NCBI RefSeq assembly: GCF_025639805.1
Contig: NZ_CP106735.1
Span: forward strand, 3,009,501-3,073,500
Reading direction: 5' to 3'
Length of the DNA stretch: 64,000 nt
Source of the DNA: Reichenbachiella carrageenanivorans
GTDB taxonomy: Bacteria > Bacteroidota > Bacteroidia > Cytophagales > Cyclobacteriaceae
This document shows positions 36,201-45,164 of this stretch, in pieces. Both the position numbers and the translations under genes were made by a program. The notes under the pieces were generated by a model. That model was given only the letters and a program-made list of their open reading frames with translations. It searched no databases and had not been told where the DNA came from. The stretch's first letter is position 1. Every line of letters begins with the position of its first letter.

Positions 36201-37440
36201 GGGTAAGGTTTTGGATAATCTACTGAGCAATGCCTTCAAATACACAGTAAAAAACGATACGATTGTCATTTCATATTTCCGAAAAGGAGAGCACCTTATC
36301 CTTTCAGTAAAGGACTCGGGAAAGGGTATAGATACCGAAGACTTGCCTCATATTTTTGAGAGATTTTATCAGTCGCATGCTAAAAACAAGATATACTCTG
36401 GTGGATCAGGAATAGGTTTGGCTTTTTCCAAAAGGCTCATAGATATGCACTATGGCTATATCAGCGCCGAAAGCGAGCTGGGTCAAGGCACTACGATCAC
36501 GGTGCGTTTGCCTGTTATTAGCGAGCAGACCTCAGAAGTGCAACACCAGTTAGAAAGGGAGGTATTGCAGATAGAAGAGAGTTATCAAAGAAAGGGGCTT
36601 GCATTTGAAGAGGTAGATCTTTCTGGTGTGGAGCTAGACAAGGAATGTGCAGACGCCGTCATTTTTTTTGCAGAGGACAATACCGATATGAGAGCCTTTG
36701 TGTCCAGTATTTTAGAGAATTTTTTTCAACTCAAAACTTTTACTAACGGACAAGAGTGTCTGGATGCCTTGGAAACAGAGTGGCCAGACCTAGTTATTAG
36801 CGATGTACTCATGCCTGAACTTAATGGTTTCGAATTGTGCAAAAGCATCAAAGAAGACATTAAAACCAGTCATATTCCTGTGATTTTGCTCACGGCTTGT
36901 TCTACCCTCGAAGATCAAATCAAAGGGATCAATAAGGGAGCGGATGCTTATATCAATAAGCCATTTGATGTACAGTACCTAGTCTCCACTGTCACGGGAC
37001 TACTCAAGTCGCGCAAGCAACTGCATGAACGATTTCAGGTCGATTTGCCTCTGCGATTAGAGCGTACTCAGACCACAGGCAAAGACCATGCGTTTCTAGA
37101 AAAACTCTATAGCCTTTTGGCCGAAAATTTGGACAATGAAGAACTAGACATTAACAGTTTTGCTAAGGAGCTTTACCTCAACCGTACGCTTTTTTACCAA
37201 AAGGTAAAAGCGTTGACCAATCAGACGCCATTCGAACTGTTGAAAATGTATCGCTTGAAAAAGGCTGCTGAGTTTTTATTGCAAAAAAATTATTCAGTGA
37301 ATGAGGTACATGCCAAGACTGGCTTTAAAAGCCGTACACACTTTGCCAAGTTGTTTAAAGCTAAATACGGAGTTTCTCCAGGAAAATACGCCACAGAGAC
37401 CTTGAACAAATACTCAGGCACGTCTGAAAAAAACAATTAG
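33280..37440 (+). CDS. Hybrid two-component system regulator (HTCS)
   Basis: A 1386-residue one-protein signalling system. After a signal peptide (ending near VVAQ) come Reg_prop propeller repeats (DSRGFVWVATYDGLNRYDG and others to about residue 700), a Y_Y_Y domain, one membrane span (about 810-832), a histidine kinase with FFSNISHEIKTPL (His867) and ATPase boxes GKVLDNLLSNAFKY and GGSGIGLAF, a receiver with ISDVLMPELNG (Asp1175) and a C-terminal AraC-type helix-turn-helix. It senses an oligosaccharide in the periplasm and activates the locus. All catalytic residues are present. Confidence 0.96.
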   Translation: MGERHVDVRFFLILFLSIVGIEVVAQPLDAKLTSTQNLSISDGLAHNGVTDIYEDSRGFVWVATYDGLNRYDGYEFRKYKNTLDEDYLISNRVRALNEDKRGKLWIGTDDGITLYDFRKDKFEHLFSNENPDGSKTRTVIRKIWIGQENDPIICTTEGNGILLFNTDYKLTDHVLPQAELGKDLLILDVIKVNGEQYVLATSKGLIRFDLSKNEFTRVAKGVQYASSFWPLDDTSFVVTTPDGLVFVDHKSTEDSFDVLAITRRLEGYNFNSVQIDQNGNLWASMLHNSMLKVTDARSLKAGEKYSVAIAQEKEGLRASTVFISPKNGCWLGTFNLGIYRFNLQPNPFISYVVDKNNPYGIRTNFISSVLPYDDKRVFISAVRGGIGLFNTESFEFEPLPFDFPKRTNQFIGHLLMDSHQDIWMKISNLGVVVVRHGQRKLEVIDVGDFKELKNGASRGFVEDSLGNIWIGGQDDLYRLSLDKDRKVKNIESINAHPALEKNKISIIRTVYADPLLDCIWVGTSEDGLYRIWLAGDKPLEDHVIERYKHDNKDTHSLSSDFVTSILRLPNNDLWIGTERGGICKVINSETNPTFVSYSEKHGLSNNVVKSILYDEEYNLWISTNIGLNKFDTKSNTFRVFRKEDGLPFEDFNYPSASMNNGIMVISSQRGFITFNPKDIPIVEELPQLEFGDFRLYNQRILPGDTVNNYVLIDETLAYKPEIVLQYNENVFSIEVLSLHFSNPSNHYLKYKLAPINEEWIEVPSSQNHIAYNGLQPGKYELDVMASNTSNNWTVPKKLQIVITPPIWKTPIAYVLYFVLFALACYIVIYVITRIQSLNHKLHIDQLEIDKVKEVNEAKLRFFSNISHEIKTPLTLISGPVNMLFEQFRDNEKVNGKLEIVRRQSKKILQLVDQVHDFQRADVNLLKMNYTLFSFNQFVESLMADFEFMASSENKKLSVQCGEDEIFVWADQDKLGKVLDNLLSNAFKYTVKNDTIVISYFRKGEHLILSVKDSGKGIDTEDLPHIFERFYQSHAKNKIYSGGSGIGLAFSKRLIDMHYGYISAESELGQGTTITVRLPVISEQTSEVQHQLEREVLQIEESYQRKGLAFEEVDLSGVELDKECADAVIFFAEDNTDMRAFVSSILENFFQLKTFTNGQECLDALETEWPDLVISDVLMPELNGFELCKSIKEDIKTSHIPVILLTACSTLEDQIKGINKGADAYINKPFDVQYLVSTVTGLLKSRKQLHERFQVDLPLRLERTQTTGKDHAFLEKLYSLLAENLDNEELDINSFAKELYLNRTLFYQKVKALTNQTPFELLKMYRLKKAAEFLLQKNYSVNEVHAKTGFKSRTHFAKLFKAKYGVSPGKYATETLNKYSGTSEKNN

Positions 37441-37641
37441 AAACAAGGGCATATAGTGGGGCAAGAGGATCTCCATATCACCACTTAAGCCTGTGTGATT
37501 GGTGTTTTTTTACTTGTACTTACTCCAGACAACATCAAACGAACTATTAAATACAAATCTGGACAGTCTACATAGAATATTTGAATACAAAACAAAACTT
37601 AGAAAGCCCTTGTTGAGAGAGGCTTATGTTTAAATACTGAT

Positions 37642-39102
37642 ATGAAAAGACAAATAACACTAATGGTACTGGCTGTATTGTACAGCTTTACGATTTTAGG
37701 GCAAGGCCGTAAAAAACCTAATCTCATCATCGTGCATACGGATGAACACAATTTTAGAACTTTGAGCTGCTATCAAAAGTTACTTGCTGAAGATCAGGCT
37801 TTTGTATGGGGCAAGGGCAATAATGTGAATACCACAAATATTGATAAGCTAGCCGAAGAGGGGGCAATATGTACCAGCTACTATGCATCCTCTCCTGTAT
37901 GTACACCCTCTCGTGCCTCCTTGGTTACTGGCTTGTATCCACAGGCGACGGGAGCTCCCAAGAATGGACTTCACTTGAGTGAAAATGTAACCACATTTGC
38001 TCAAGTATTAGAGGAACAAGGGTATGCCACTTCTTATGTAGGAAAATGGCACTTGGCAGGACACGATAAGTATAAATTTAATATTGCTTACAAGGCGGGT
38101 TTTTCGGACAATCGCTTCATGATGACAGGTGGGCATACCCCATATTTTCTACAGACCGCAAATGGAGTAAAACCAATAGGGGAAAGGGAGTTTGAAAAAC
38201 TGGCAGATACAGATCGTAAAAATGCAGTGCATGTTACAGATTATTTTACTGATAAAACCCTTGAAATTCTAGAAAGAGATAAAGACAAACCTTTTTGTGT
38301 GATGCTGTCGATACCAGACCCTCATACACCAGATGTGGCTCCGGCACCTTACGACAAGATGTATGAAGCTATGAATCCTACTGCCCCGAAGACCATGTCT
38401 CCAGCGTTGGCAGCCAAGCGTCCTGCTTGGGGCAAAGCTACTTCTGACGATAAAAACGAAGGGAATAAGTTTGATGGTGAAGCGCTCAAACAATACTTTG
38501 GGATGGTGAAAAAAATAGACGATAGTGTGGGTAAAATATTAGACTTTTTAGAAGTTAATGGTCTCACAGATAATACCATCGTAGTATTTACCTCTGATCA
38601 TGGAGATATGTTTTTCGAACACAATAGAAGAAATAAAGGTGTACCATATGAGTCTTCTGCCCGAATCCCATTTGTGATCAGGTACCCAGACAAGATTCCG
38701 TCAGGCAAGGTCATAGAGACCGCCTATACCAATGTGGATTTTGCGCCTACAATTTTAGGATTGATGGGAGCGAAAAATGAGATTCCGTTTCATGGGATCA
38801 ATGCAGCAGCAGATTTTACTAGCAAAGACAAAAAGGTGGTTTCGGATCGTATCACATACTACGCCAAGTCTGGAGGATGGTGGGTAGCCGCTGTAGATCA
38901 TCGGTATAAACTTGTGATTGACAAGAAGGAAGGACCTTGGCTGCTAGACTTAGAAAAAGATCCTGATGAGGTTATCAATTTCTATCACGACAAAAATTAT
39001 GCAGCCACGGCAGACAAAATGCAAAAGGAACTATTTGTTCAGCTAGAAAAGTTTAAAGAGCCAGGTCTCGCTTCATCTAGCAAGCCCTTTATTGTAAAAT
39101 AG
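37642..39102 (+). CDS. Type I sulfatase, secreted
   Basis: A 486-residue sulfatase with a signal peptide ending near ILGQG. The activation motif is CTPSRASLVTG (Cys87); the metal site uses VHTDEHN and FTSDHGD. Its closest relatives among the three sulfatases here are not obvious: the N-terminal DEHNFRTLSCYQ differs from the DD pair of the others. It probably removes a different sulfate position. About 200 nt precede it, holding no clear promoter; a hairpin follows the gene. Confidence 0.92.
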   Translation: MKRQITLMVLAVLYSFTILGQGRKKPNLIIVHTDEHNFRTLSCYQKLLAEDQAFVWGKGNNVNTTNIDKLAEEGAICTSYYASSPVCTPSRASLVTGLYPQATGAPKNGLHLSENVTTFAQVLEEQGYATSYVGKWHLAGHDKYKFNIAYKAGFSDNRFMMTGGHTPYFLQTANGVKPIGEREFEKLADTDRKNAVHVTDYFTDKTLEILERDKDKPFCVMLSIPDPHTPDVAPAPYDKMYEAMNPTAPKTMSPALAAKRPAWGKATSDDKNEGNKFDGEALKQYFGMVKKIDDSVGKILDFLEVNGLTDNTIVVFTSDHGDMFFEHNRRNKGVPYESSARIPFVIRYPDKIPSGKVIETAYTNVDFAPTILGLMGAKNEIPFHGINAAADFTSKDKKVVSDRITYYAKSGGWWVAAVDHRYKLVIDKKEGPWLLDLEKDPDEVINFYHDKNYAATADKMQKELFVQLEKFKEPGLASSSKPFIVK

Positions 39103-39121
39103 GACCCGACAAAAAAGCGAC

Positions 39122-39155
39122 GAAGTGGGGTGGAAAGTACCCCCACTTCTCTTTC
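39122..39155 (+). terminator. Likely intrinsic terminator after the second sulfatase
   Basis: GAAGTGGGG (39122-39130) pairs perfectly with CCCCACTTC (39141-39149) around a 10-nt loop. The following TCTTTCTC is only partly T-rich, so strength is uncertain. The rest of the spacer up to 39346 shows nothing I can name. Confidence 0.55.
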
Positions 39156-39346
39156 TCATACAGAAGGCCGCTACTCTTCTTTCATTCTAGTAGGATGTTT
39201 TTGTGTGACTTGAGCCTGTCTTTTGACGCTCGAATACATCAAACGTATCTACAGAAACAAATCCTAGATAAGGATGAATCAATTTACATGGCTTGAAGTC
39301 ACCAAATGGTACTGACCTTTTGTGATCTCGATTAGATACAAACCAG

Positions 39347-40894
39347 ATGAAAATAGGAATAAAAAATTTACGATATGCTTGGCTTGTGGGACTGGTGTGT
39401 AGGTGTTTTTTTGCCCAAGCACAAAACATGAGTGATTTTTATACGGAAAAAAATCATCTGGTAGATGTGACAGTGTCAGTACTCAGCTATGGAGCAGATG
39501 GTACTGATACAGCCGAAGATAGCCAAGCTTTTCAAGAGGCTATAGACGCCGTTACCCAGCAGCCCAATGGTGGCGTAATACAAGTACCTGCAGGGACTTA
39601 TTATGTGATGGATATATCGATGAAATCCAATGTGCATTTTGAAATCGACCATGAGGTCATTATTAAGCCACCCAAACGCACCGACACTAAAAACTATGGC
39701 ATTTTTGATTTTGATGGCAATAATGAGATCATTCACCATGTAAGCATTCGAGGTATAGACGGCAGTTTTACAGTAGATCTTACGGGTTTGATCAATACGA
39801 ATGTTCGTGTTTATTCTTTTGGTAATGTTGAAAATTTCTTGCTATCGGATTTTAAGACAGTAGATGAGCGAACTAAGTTTTCTACGGTGCAGATGGGTAC
39901 TTCACCATACAATGACGGGTACAACTCCCCAGAAAACGGAGTCATACTCAATGGACATGTAGACAATGCCGACTATGGGTATGGGTTGGTTCAGACACAA
40001 GCAGCCAAAAACGTGTTGTTTAAAAACCTTTCAGGAACAGGAGGAGTCACGTTGAGGTTTGAGACGGGATATGTCAAAATGAATGAATTACAAATAGGGG
40101 GATTGTTCGACCTGGTAGGTAGAAATATTTCTAATGAAAATGGAAATGCAGCCCTAATGGTATCACCACACGAAACTAAAAATGGACATATCGATGTAGA
40201 CGGAGTGACCTCCATCAGTAGTGGGTTTGCCGTTCGGTTGTCTAGCGGGTATGTACGTAGCGAGATGGGAGATATTACCGCCGGTTATTTTGCCAATACT
40301 TCAGTGATCAAGAATGTAAAGGCCACTTTTGGTACACAGGCTCAGTTGAAAGAAAAACACTTTTTGTATATGCCTTGTGACTTGAGAGGCTCAGTTACGG
40401 AATTCACAAACTACACAGGTTCTGTCAAGATATACCAAGGGCCATCTATAGCTGCTATGGTCAATACTTCAATAGGTACTGAGCCTGGCCATTTTCAAGT
40501 TGAGGTCACCAATGTGACTGCCGAAGGTTTTGAATGCCAAGTCAAAGCGGTGGTGACTGATGTCGATGGTGATGAGAATTGTACGGGGATACAAAAAGGG
40601 TGCCCAGCACAAAAAGAATTAACAATACTCAATACAGGTTTTTTTAGTCAATCTTTTCAGGTTTATCCCAATCCAGGCCAAGACTTGGTGTCTGTAGTAG
40701 CACCAGAGGGGACAAAGATCGATTCGGTTCAGGTATTTAGCATGATAGGAAATAGGGTGTTGAGCCTGCCTGTTCAGATACCTCAATCAATACTAAGTGT
40801 GGATTTTTCGCAGCTATCCAGAGGAACTTATGTGATTCAGGTATTTGCCGACAGAGGAAAGTCGTGGTCGCAAAAAATCCAGCTTACAAAATAA
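39347..40894 (+). CDS. GH82-like beta-helix protein (iota-carrageenase relative) with T9SS sorting domain
   Basis: A 515-residue secreted protein. A signal peptide ends near FAQAQ. Residues 38-380 align without effort, from memory, with Alteromonas iota-carrageenase: TYYVMDISMKSNVHFEI, FTVDLTGLINTNV, YGYGLVQT, GGVTLRFET, AALMVSPHETKNG. Gln216, Glu239 and His275 match that enzyme's Q222, E245 and H281 at a constant offset, but Gly241 stands where its base Asp247 should be. The insert called domain A is also missing. The tail from about residue 435 (VYPNPGQDLVSV to the end) is a type A T9SS sorting domain, so it is exported to the surface or medium. Substrate may differ from iota-carrageenan. 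Confidence 0.85.
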   Translation: MKIGIKNLRYAWLVGLVCRCFFAQAQNMSDFYTEKNHLVDVTVSVLSYGADGTDTAEDSQAFQEAIDAVTQQPNGGVIQVPAGTYYVMDISMKSNVHFEIDHEVIIKPPKRTDTKNYGIFDFDGNNEIIHHVSIRGIDGSFTVDLTGLINTNVRVYSFGNVENFLLSDFKTVDERTKFSTVQMGTSPYNDGYNSPENGVILNGHVDNADYGYGLVQTQAAKNVLFKNLSGTGGVTLRFETGYVKMNELQIGGLFDLVGRNISNENGNAALMVSPHETKNGHIDVDGVTSISSGFAVRLSSGYVRSEMGDITAGYFANTSVIKNVKATFGTQAQLKEKHFLYMPCDLRGSVTEFTNYTGSVKIYQGPSIAAMVNTSIGTEPGHFQVEVTNVTAEGFECQVKAVVTDVDGDENCTGIQKGCPAQKELTILNTGFFSQSFQVYPNPGQDLVSVVAPEGTKIDSVQVFSMIGNRVLSLPVQIPQSILSVDFSQLSRGTYVIQVFADRGKSWSQKIQLTK

Positions 40895-40958
40895 CAGTAA
40901 GGCCCAATTAAGAAAGTGAGGAATGAAAGACTTTAAAAATGAAACAAAGGATAAAAAA

Positions 40959-43622
40959 ATGATAAATAAGATAATTAATGCCATGACGCTTGTAGCAGTG
41001 GGATTGCTAGCTACGACTACTCAAGCACAAAACTTCAGTACAAATGGCAACCATGTTCGAAATGCCGTGATGGCAAAAGTGGATAAAAGAGATATCTTAT
41101 ACCTATCCGAGTTAGATGGAGCGGTGTCTGCTCATACACTTTCGGGTGAGCAACTATGGCGTCAGAAGTCTGATGATCCAGCTGTAATGTTTGAAATATT
41201 AGCCGCAGATATTACTGGAAATGGCAGCGAAGAACTACTGGCAGCTAGTGCCAATGGCAACATCTATTGTTGGCAAGCAAATGGGAAACTGCTGTGGAAA
41301 TTTGCACCTGATCACAAAGTACGATTTTCAGAAATAGCTGTAGTAGGCAGAGGAAAAACAGCCAGAATATTTGCAGGAGGCAACGATTATCAACTCTACG
41401 AAATCAACACATCGGGAGAGCTCCTGTCCCAAACTCAAGTTAATGGTGTATTTAGAAAAATAGAAGCAGGAAATTTCTTGGAAGAAGGGAAAACGACACT
41501 GTTTATTATGACCTATGCTCATGATAAATACCGATGGGATGTTTTTGGTTTTATGGACCCTGATAGCAAACAAATGGTCAAATCTCTTTCAGACAAAAAA
41601 GCCCCTATCAAAGTACTCAGTCAAATGATGATGAACGATATGTCGGTAGATGATATCGATAAGGATGGGAAAGACGACCTGTTGATATTTGGTAATGATC
41701 GTTCTGCAGTATTCATAGGTCTCAATGGAAACTTCGAAGTACTGGCTACTTTTCTAGGCTCTAAAAAAGACTACCAACGATACGCTCAAGCGCAAGGTAC
41801 TAGCCTGCTGCCCGTACGTGACGAAGTAGCTATTCAGTATGGAGGGAAATGGTATACATGTGACCTTAAAGGTCAGTTGGTTCAGAGTGGAGGAGAAAGA
41901 TATGGTGCTATTGTCTATAACGATTTGATAGTAGACCCAGTTTCTCAGCAGCTCATAGCCGCTGGAGAAGTAGATGGAGGCAATGGGATTTATTTCTATT
42001 CTTTGAAAAAGGCGAATTGGCTGACACATGAGCCAGAACTACAAGGTCGCATGTTGACTGTCAAAAACAACCTCAATGTGCTCTATGATCAAGTGCTTAA
42101 TTTTAAAATGCCAGAGTATCAAGTTCCGTCTGATCAACCTTGGGTTATGATTACGTCATTTGAAGAAGCACCAGAATTGAAAAAACTCAAAGGAGCAAAG
42201 ATCGATTATGTGATTCAGGAGACTTGGCACGAAAGTACAGGGCGAGAAGATATGGTTGACGAAATAGGGAAAATAGCCCTTAGAAAGGACAAACGTGGAA
42301 AATATGTGCACTCACGAGAAGACATTCTGGAGCGAGTAAAGGCATTTGAGGCTCAAGGGCAGCCATTTACGCTATGGGCAGGTCATGGCAATGACCCCTT
42401 TTATCTGCGTATCGAGACTATGGAAGCAATATTAGCTGCCGCACCTAATACCTGTCGAGGGTTTGTATATGCAGAAATGGACAATGTAGATGATCCCAGA
42501 GTACAGTATTATATCAATGAATATGTGCCACGTTTGGCCGTAGCCATGAGAAAAGAAGGTCGATCTAAAATTTATTTCAGATATAAAAATATGTTTTGGG
42601 CGACTACCTCTCATCATGGGATCTGGCGAAAACTCTTTTTATCTGGTGACTATAGTGACATACTCGCTCCAGCTTCGGAAGATACAAGTTCGCGTACGCA
42701 AGAGATCAACCTAGCAGGGCGTGTGGGCTTGTTGATGGGAGGATATGTGGATGAGTTTGCCATGCGATTGGTCGATGACAATCCTACGAGCTGGAGACCG
42801 CTTTCTCCTGGTGGGCAACGCAGTATTTCTCCATTTCTTCGACAGGGCGTAATGATGGCTGCTTATAGCGCACATCACGGCATCATATTCGACAACAAAT
42901 TTAGTGAAGCACCAGGGCTTAATATCTTCTTTTCGATGATGAAATCTGGCGTGCTGCCTTGGGTAGAAAAAGAAGATATCTTGTCTGTAGGTTCATGGCA
43001 TTTGATACAAGACGTAGATGAAAATTTGATTAGTAAAGTGGATGATCATCATAATTTGAAGTTGTATGATGCTAGCGATACGGCTGCGGTTATGTCTATC
43101 GGTCAGATGCATTGGGCAGGAGCTAGCCTACCTGCACATGATTTTTCTAAAGTGGCTTTGGGAGTTGATTACAGGTGGCTCAACTATGTGCCCGAATTGC
43201 CCTATGGGATGGTGCCTATCGCACCGGTAGAATCCGCTCCGCAGTTAGAAAAGCAAGACATTCCATATCTAGTTAGTACCGCCAAATCAGGTGTAGTAGA
43301 TGGCAAGCTCGTACACGCTTCGGCTTTTGCGCCTACCATACAAGAAGTAGTGACCAAGGGAAGTCGTAGCATGCCAGTTTTGGTGGCGGGTGCAGCGTGG
43401 TCGGCTATACGTATCGACGATACTCATACACGCTTGATTTTGATGGATCAAGGTTATTTAGATCCTCAGGATCGTCAGGTTAAACTTACTTTCAATGGAA
43501 AGCAGCCAATAGACGCGACGGATATTTTAAGCGGTGAAAAAATATCGCTTACTACAAAAGAAGTGAAGCTTACGGTGCCAGCAGGTTCATTGCGATTTAT
43601 TGATCTGACTTACAGTAAATAA
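40959..43622 (+). CDS. Secreted beta-propeller plus catalytic-type domain; candidate GH150 lambda-carrageenase relative
   Basis: An 887-residue exported protein (signal ends near TTTQAQ; an earlier start at 40923 adds 12 residues). The first ~350 residues form a PQQ/FG-GAP-like propeller with Ca-binding-type loops such as VDDIDKDGKDDLLIFG. A large domain follows (about 395-780) with KIDYVIQETWHESTGRED, FTLWAGHGNDPFYLRIET, GFVYAEMDNVDDP and LLMGGYVDEFAMRL, rich in acidic and aromatic residues, like a (beta/alpha)8 enzyme. A small beta domain closes the protein. I recall the GH150 lambda-carrageenases as ~940-residue proteins with an N-terminal propeller, which fits size and layout, but I could not align them. 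Otherwise it is an unassigned polysaccharidase. Confidence 0.5.
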   Translation: MINKIINAMTLVAVGLLATTTQAQNFSTNGNHVRNAVMAKVDKRDILYLSELDGAVSAHTLSGEQLWRQKSDDPAVMFEILAADITGNGSEELLAASANGNIYCWQANGKLLWKFAPDHKVRFSEIAVVGRGKTARIFAGGNDYQLYEINTSGELLSQTQVNGVFRKIEAGNFLEEGKTTLFIMTYAHDKYRWDVFGFMDPDSKQMVKSLSDKKAPIKVLSQMMMNDMSVDDIDKDGKDDLLIFGNDRSAVFIGLNGNFEVLATFLGSKKDYQRYAQAQGTSLLPVRDEVAIQYGGKWYTCDLKGQLVQSGGERYGAIVYNDLIVDPVSQQLIAAGEVDGGNGIYFYSLKKANWLTHEPELQGRMLTVKNNLNVLYDQVLNFKMPEYQVPSDQPWVMITSFEEAPELKKLKGAKIDYVIQETWHESTGREDMVDEIGKIALRKDKRGKYVHSREDILERVKAFEAQGQPFTLWAGHGNDPFYLRIETMEAILAAAPNTCRGFVYAEMDNVDDPRVQYYINEYVPRLAVAMRKEGRSKIYFRYKNMFWATTSHHGIWRKLFLSGDYSDILAPASEDTSSRTQEINLAGRVGLLMGGYVDEFAMRLVDDNPTSWRPLSPGGQRSISPFLRQGVMMAAYSAHHGIIFDNKFSEAPGLNIFFSMMKSGVLPWVEKEDILSVGSWHLIQDVDENLISKVDDHHNLKLYDASDTAAVMSIGQMHWAGASLPAHDFSKVALGVDYRWLNYVPELPYGMVPIAPVESAPQLEKQDIPYLVSTAKSGVVDGKLVHASAFAPTIQEVVTKGSRSMPVLVAGAAWSAIRIDDTHTRLILMDQGYLDPQDRQVKLTFNGKQPIDATDILSGEKISLTTKEVKLTVPAGSLRFIDLTYSK

Positions 43623-43678
43623 TTTAAACAAACTCAATACTAGGAGGGCTGTATCCTCTATGATTGGTAATTAAGAAT

Positions 43679-45118
43679 ATGAATAAGATGAAATCTAAGG
43701 TAGAAAAAGGAGTATTTGTACTAATTATCATGATGTATGCATCTGTGATGATAGCTAAGCATCCCGCAGAAAAGGCACCTAATGTACTTCTGATAATGGT
43801 AGACGATATGAACGATTGGGTGGGTGCATTTGGAGGACATCCACAGGCGATCACTCCCCACATGGATGCACTGGCTGAAAAAAGTGTATTGTTTTCGAAG
43901 GCTTATTGCTCTGCTCCATTGTGCAACCCTTCGCGGACGAGTATGCTCACAGGGTATCTTCCGAGCACAACTCAGGTGTTTGGTAATTCAGAACATTTTC
44001 GAGAACTAGAAGGGTTTGAAAATACAGTGACACTGCCACAGTATTTTCATGCGAATGGATACAAAACAGCAGCCTCGGGCAAGATCTTTCATAGCCCACG
44101 GGGGCCAGCCAAAGTGCCAAAACCTCAGAGTGATCCAGGGTCTTTTGAGCAAGAGCGCAGAGGAGGACTAGGCGCTACATATCCAGATCAAGCTGATCGT
44201 TTTCAGCATGGGATCAACTTTGATATACTGCCACCATCAAGCCACTTGAGAAAAAGTTTTGATTGGCTAGGGGTAGAGGTGCCAGACGAGCAAACACAAG
44301 ATTGGCAATCGGCTGAGTATGCTGCACAATTCTTGAAGGAATCACACGACAAACCATTTTTTCTGGCTTGTGGTATATTCAGACCTCATTTGCCATGGTA
44401 TGCACCACAGCAATACTTCGACTTGTACGACGTAGATCAAATAGAATTACCCAAGATACTGGCTACAGATCTTGACGATGTTGGTAGTATAGGGTCAAAA
44501 ATCGCGCAGAAAGAGCTTCACGATGAGCTTGTGCGGACGGGCAATTGGCAAGCAGCTGTTAGCGCTTATTTAGCCAATTTATCCTATGCAGATGCTTGTG
44601 TAGGGCATTTGCTAGACGCACTTCAGGCAAGCGATTACTTGGACAACACCATCGTAGTGGTGATGGGTGATCATGGCTGGCATTTAGGAGAAAAGTCCCA
44701 TTGGTCTAAGAATACACTATGGGAGGAGTCGGCAAAGACACCACTCCTTATTTATGACCCCAGGCAAAAGGGAGAGGCGGCCGTATGCGAACGCGTGGTT
44801 TCACTGATAGATATTTACCCCACTTTGGTAGAGCTATGTGGCCTACCTACCAAATCCGATCTTGATGGACAAAGCATAGCGCCACTGTTAAAAAAACCAA
44901 ATCTTACCTGGGAGCGTCCAGCGTTGACCTCAAAAGATAAAAAGATGCATTCTTTGAGGAGTGAACGCTACCGTTACATTGTTTATCCAGATGGATTCGA
45001 GGAGTTGTACGATCATGAAGTAGACCCCATGGAATGGAACAATATCGCCAGTGATAAGAAAAATATAAAGGTATTAGCGAATTTTCGAAAGGAGCTTTCA
45101 GCTCAAATAAAACCTTGA
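43679..45118 (+). CDS. Type I sulfatase, iduronate-2-sulfatase-like
   Basis: A 479-residue exported sulfatase. The activation motif is CNPSRTSMLTG (Cys82 from this start); metal ligands are in LLIMVDDMNDWVG and VVVMGDHGWHLGE. The pattern LACGIFRPHLPWYAPQQYFD is typical of the iduronate-2-sulfatase-like branch (S1_7), members of which occur in carrageenan loci. The frame opens with TTG at 43664; ATG 43679 or 43688 are more likely. About 60 nt after the preceding gene. Confidence 0.92.
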   Translation: MNKMKSKVEKGVFVLIIMMYASVMIAKHPAEKAPNVLLIMVDDMNDWVGAFGGHPQAITPHMDALAEKSVLFSKAYCSAPLCNPSRTSMLTGYLPSTTQVFGNSEHFRELEGFENTVTLPQYFHANGYKTAASGKIFHSPRGPAKVPKPQSDPGSFEQERRGGLGATYPDQADRFQHGINFDILPPSSHLRKSFDWLGVEVPDEQTQDWQSAEYAAQFLKESHDKPFFLACGIFRPHLPWYAPQQYFDLYDVDQIELPKILATDLDDVGSIGSKIAQKELHDELVRTGNWQAAVSAYLANLSYADACVGHLLDALQASDYLDNTIVVVMGDHGWHLGEKSHWSKNTLWEESAKTPLLIYDPRQKGEAAVCERVVSLIDIYPTLVELCGLPTKSDLDGQSIAPLLKKPNLTWERPALTSKDKKMHSLRSERYRYIVYPDGFEELYDHEVDPMEWNNIASDKKNIKVLANFRKELSAQIKP

Positions 45119-45164
45119 TGGAGAGGTTGATGATTAAATAGGTATAATAGTAATTAAAGAGAAT

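Noticed and set aside
37442..37614. 9-bp inverted repeat AACAAGGGC/GCCCTTGTT around the spacer before the second sulfatase
   Set aside because: Short arms 155 nt apart are expected by chance in AT-rich DNA, and nothing else supports a mobile element.
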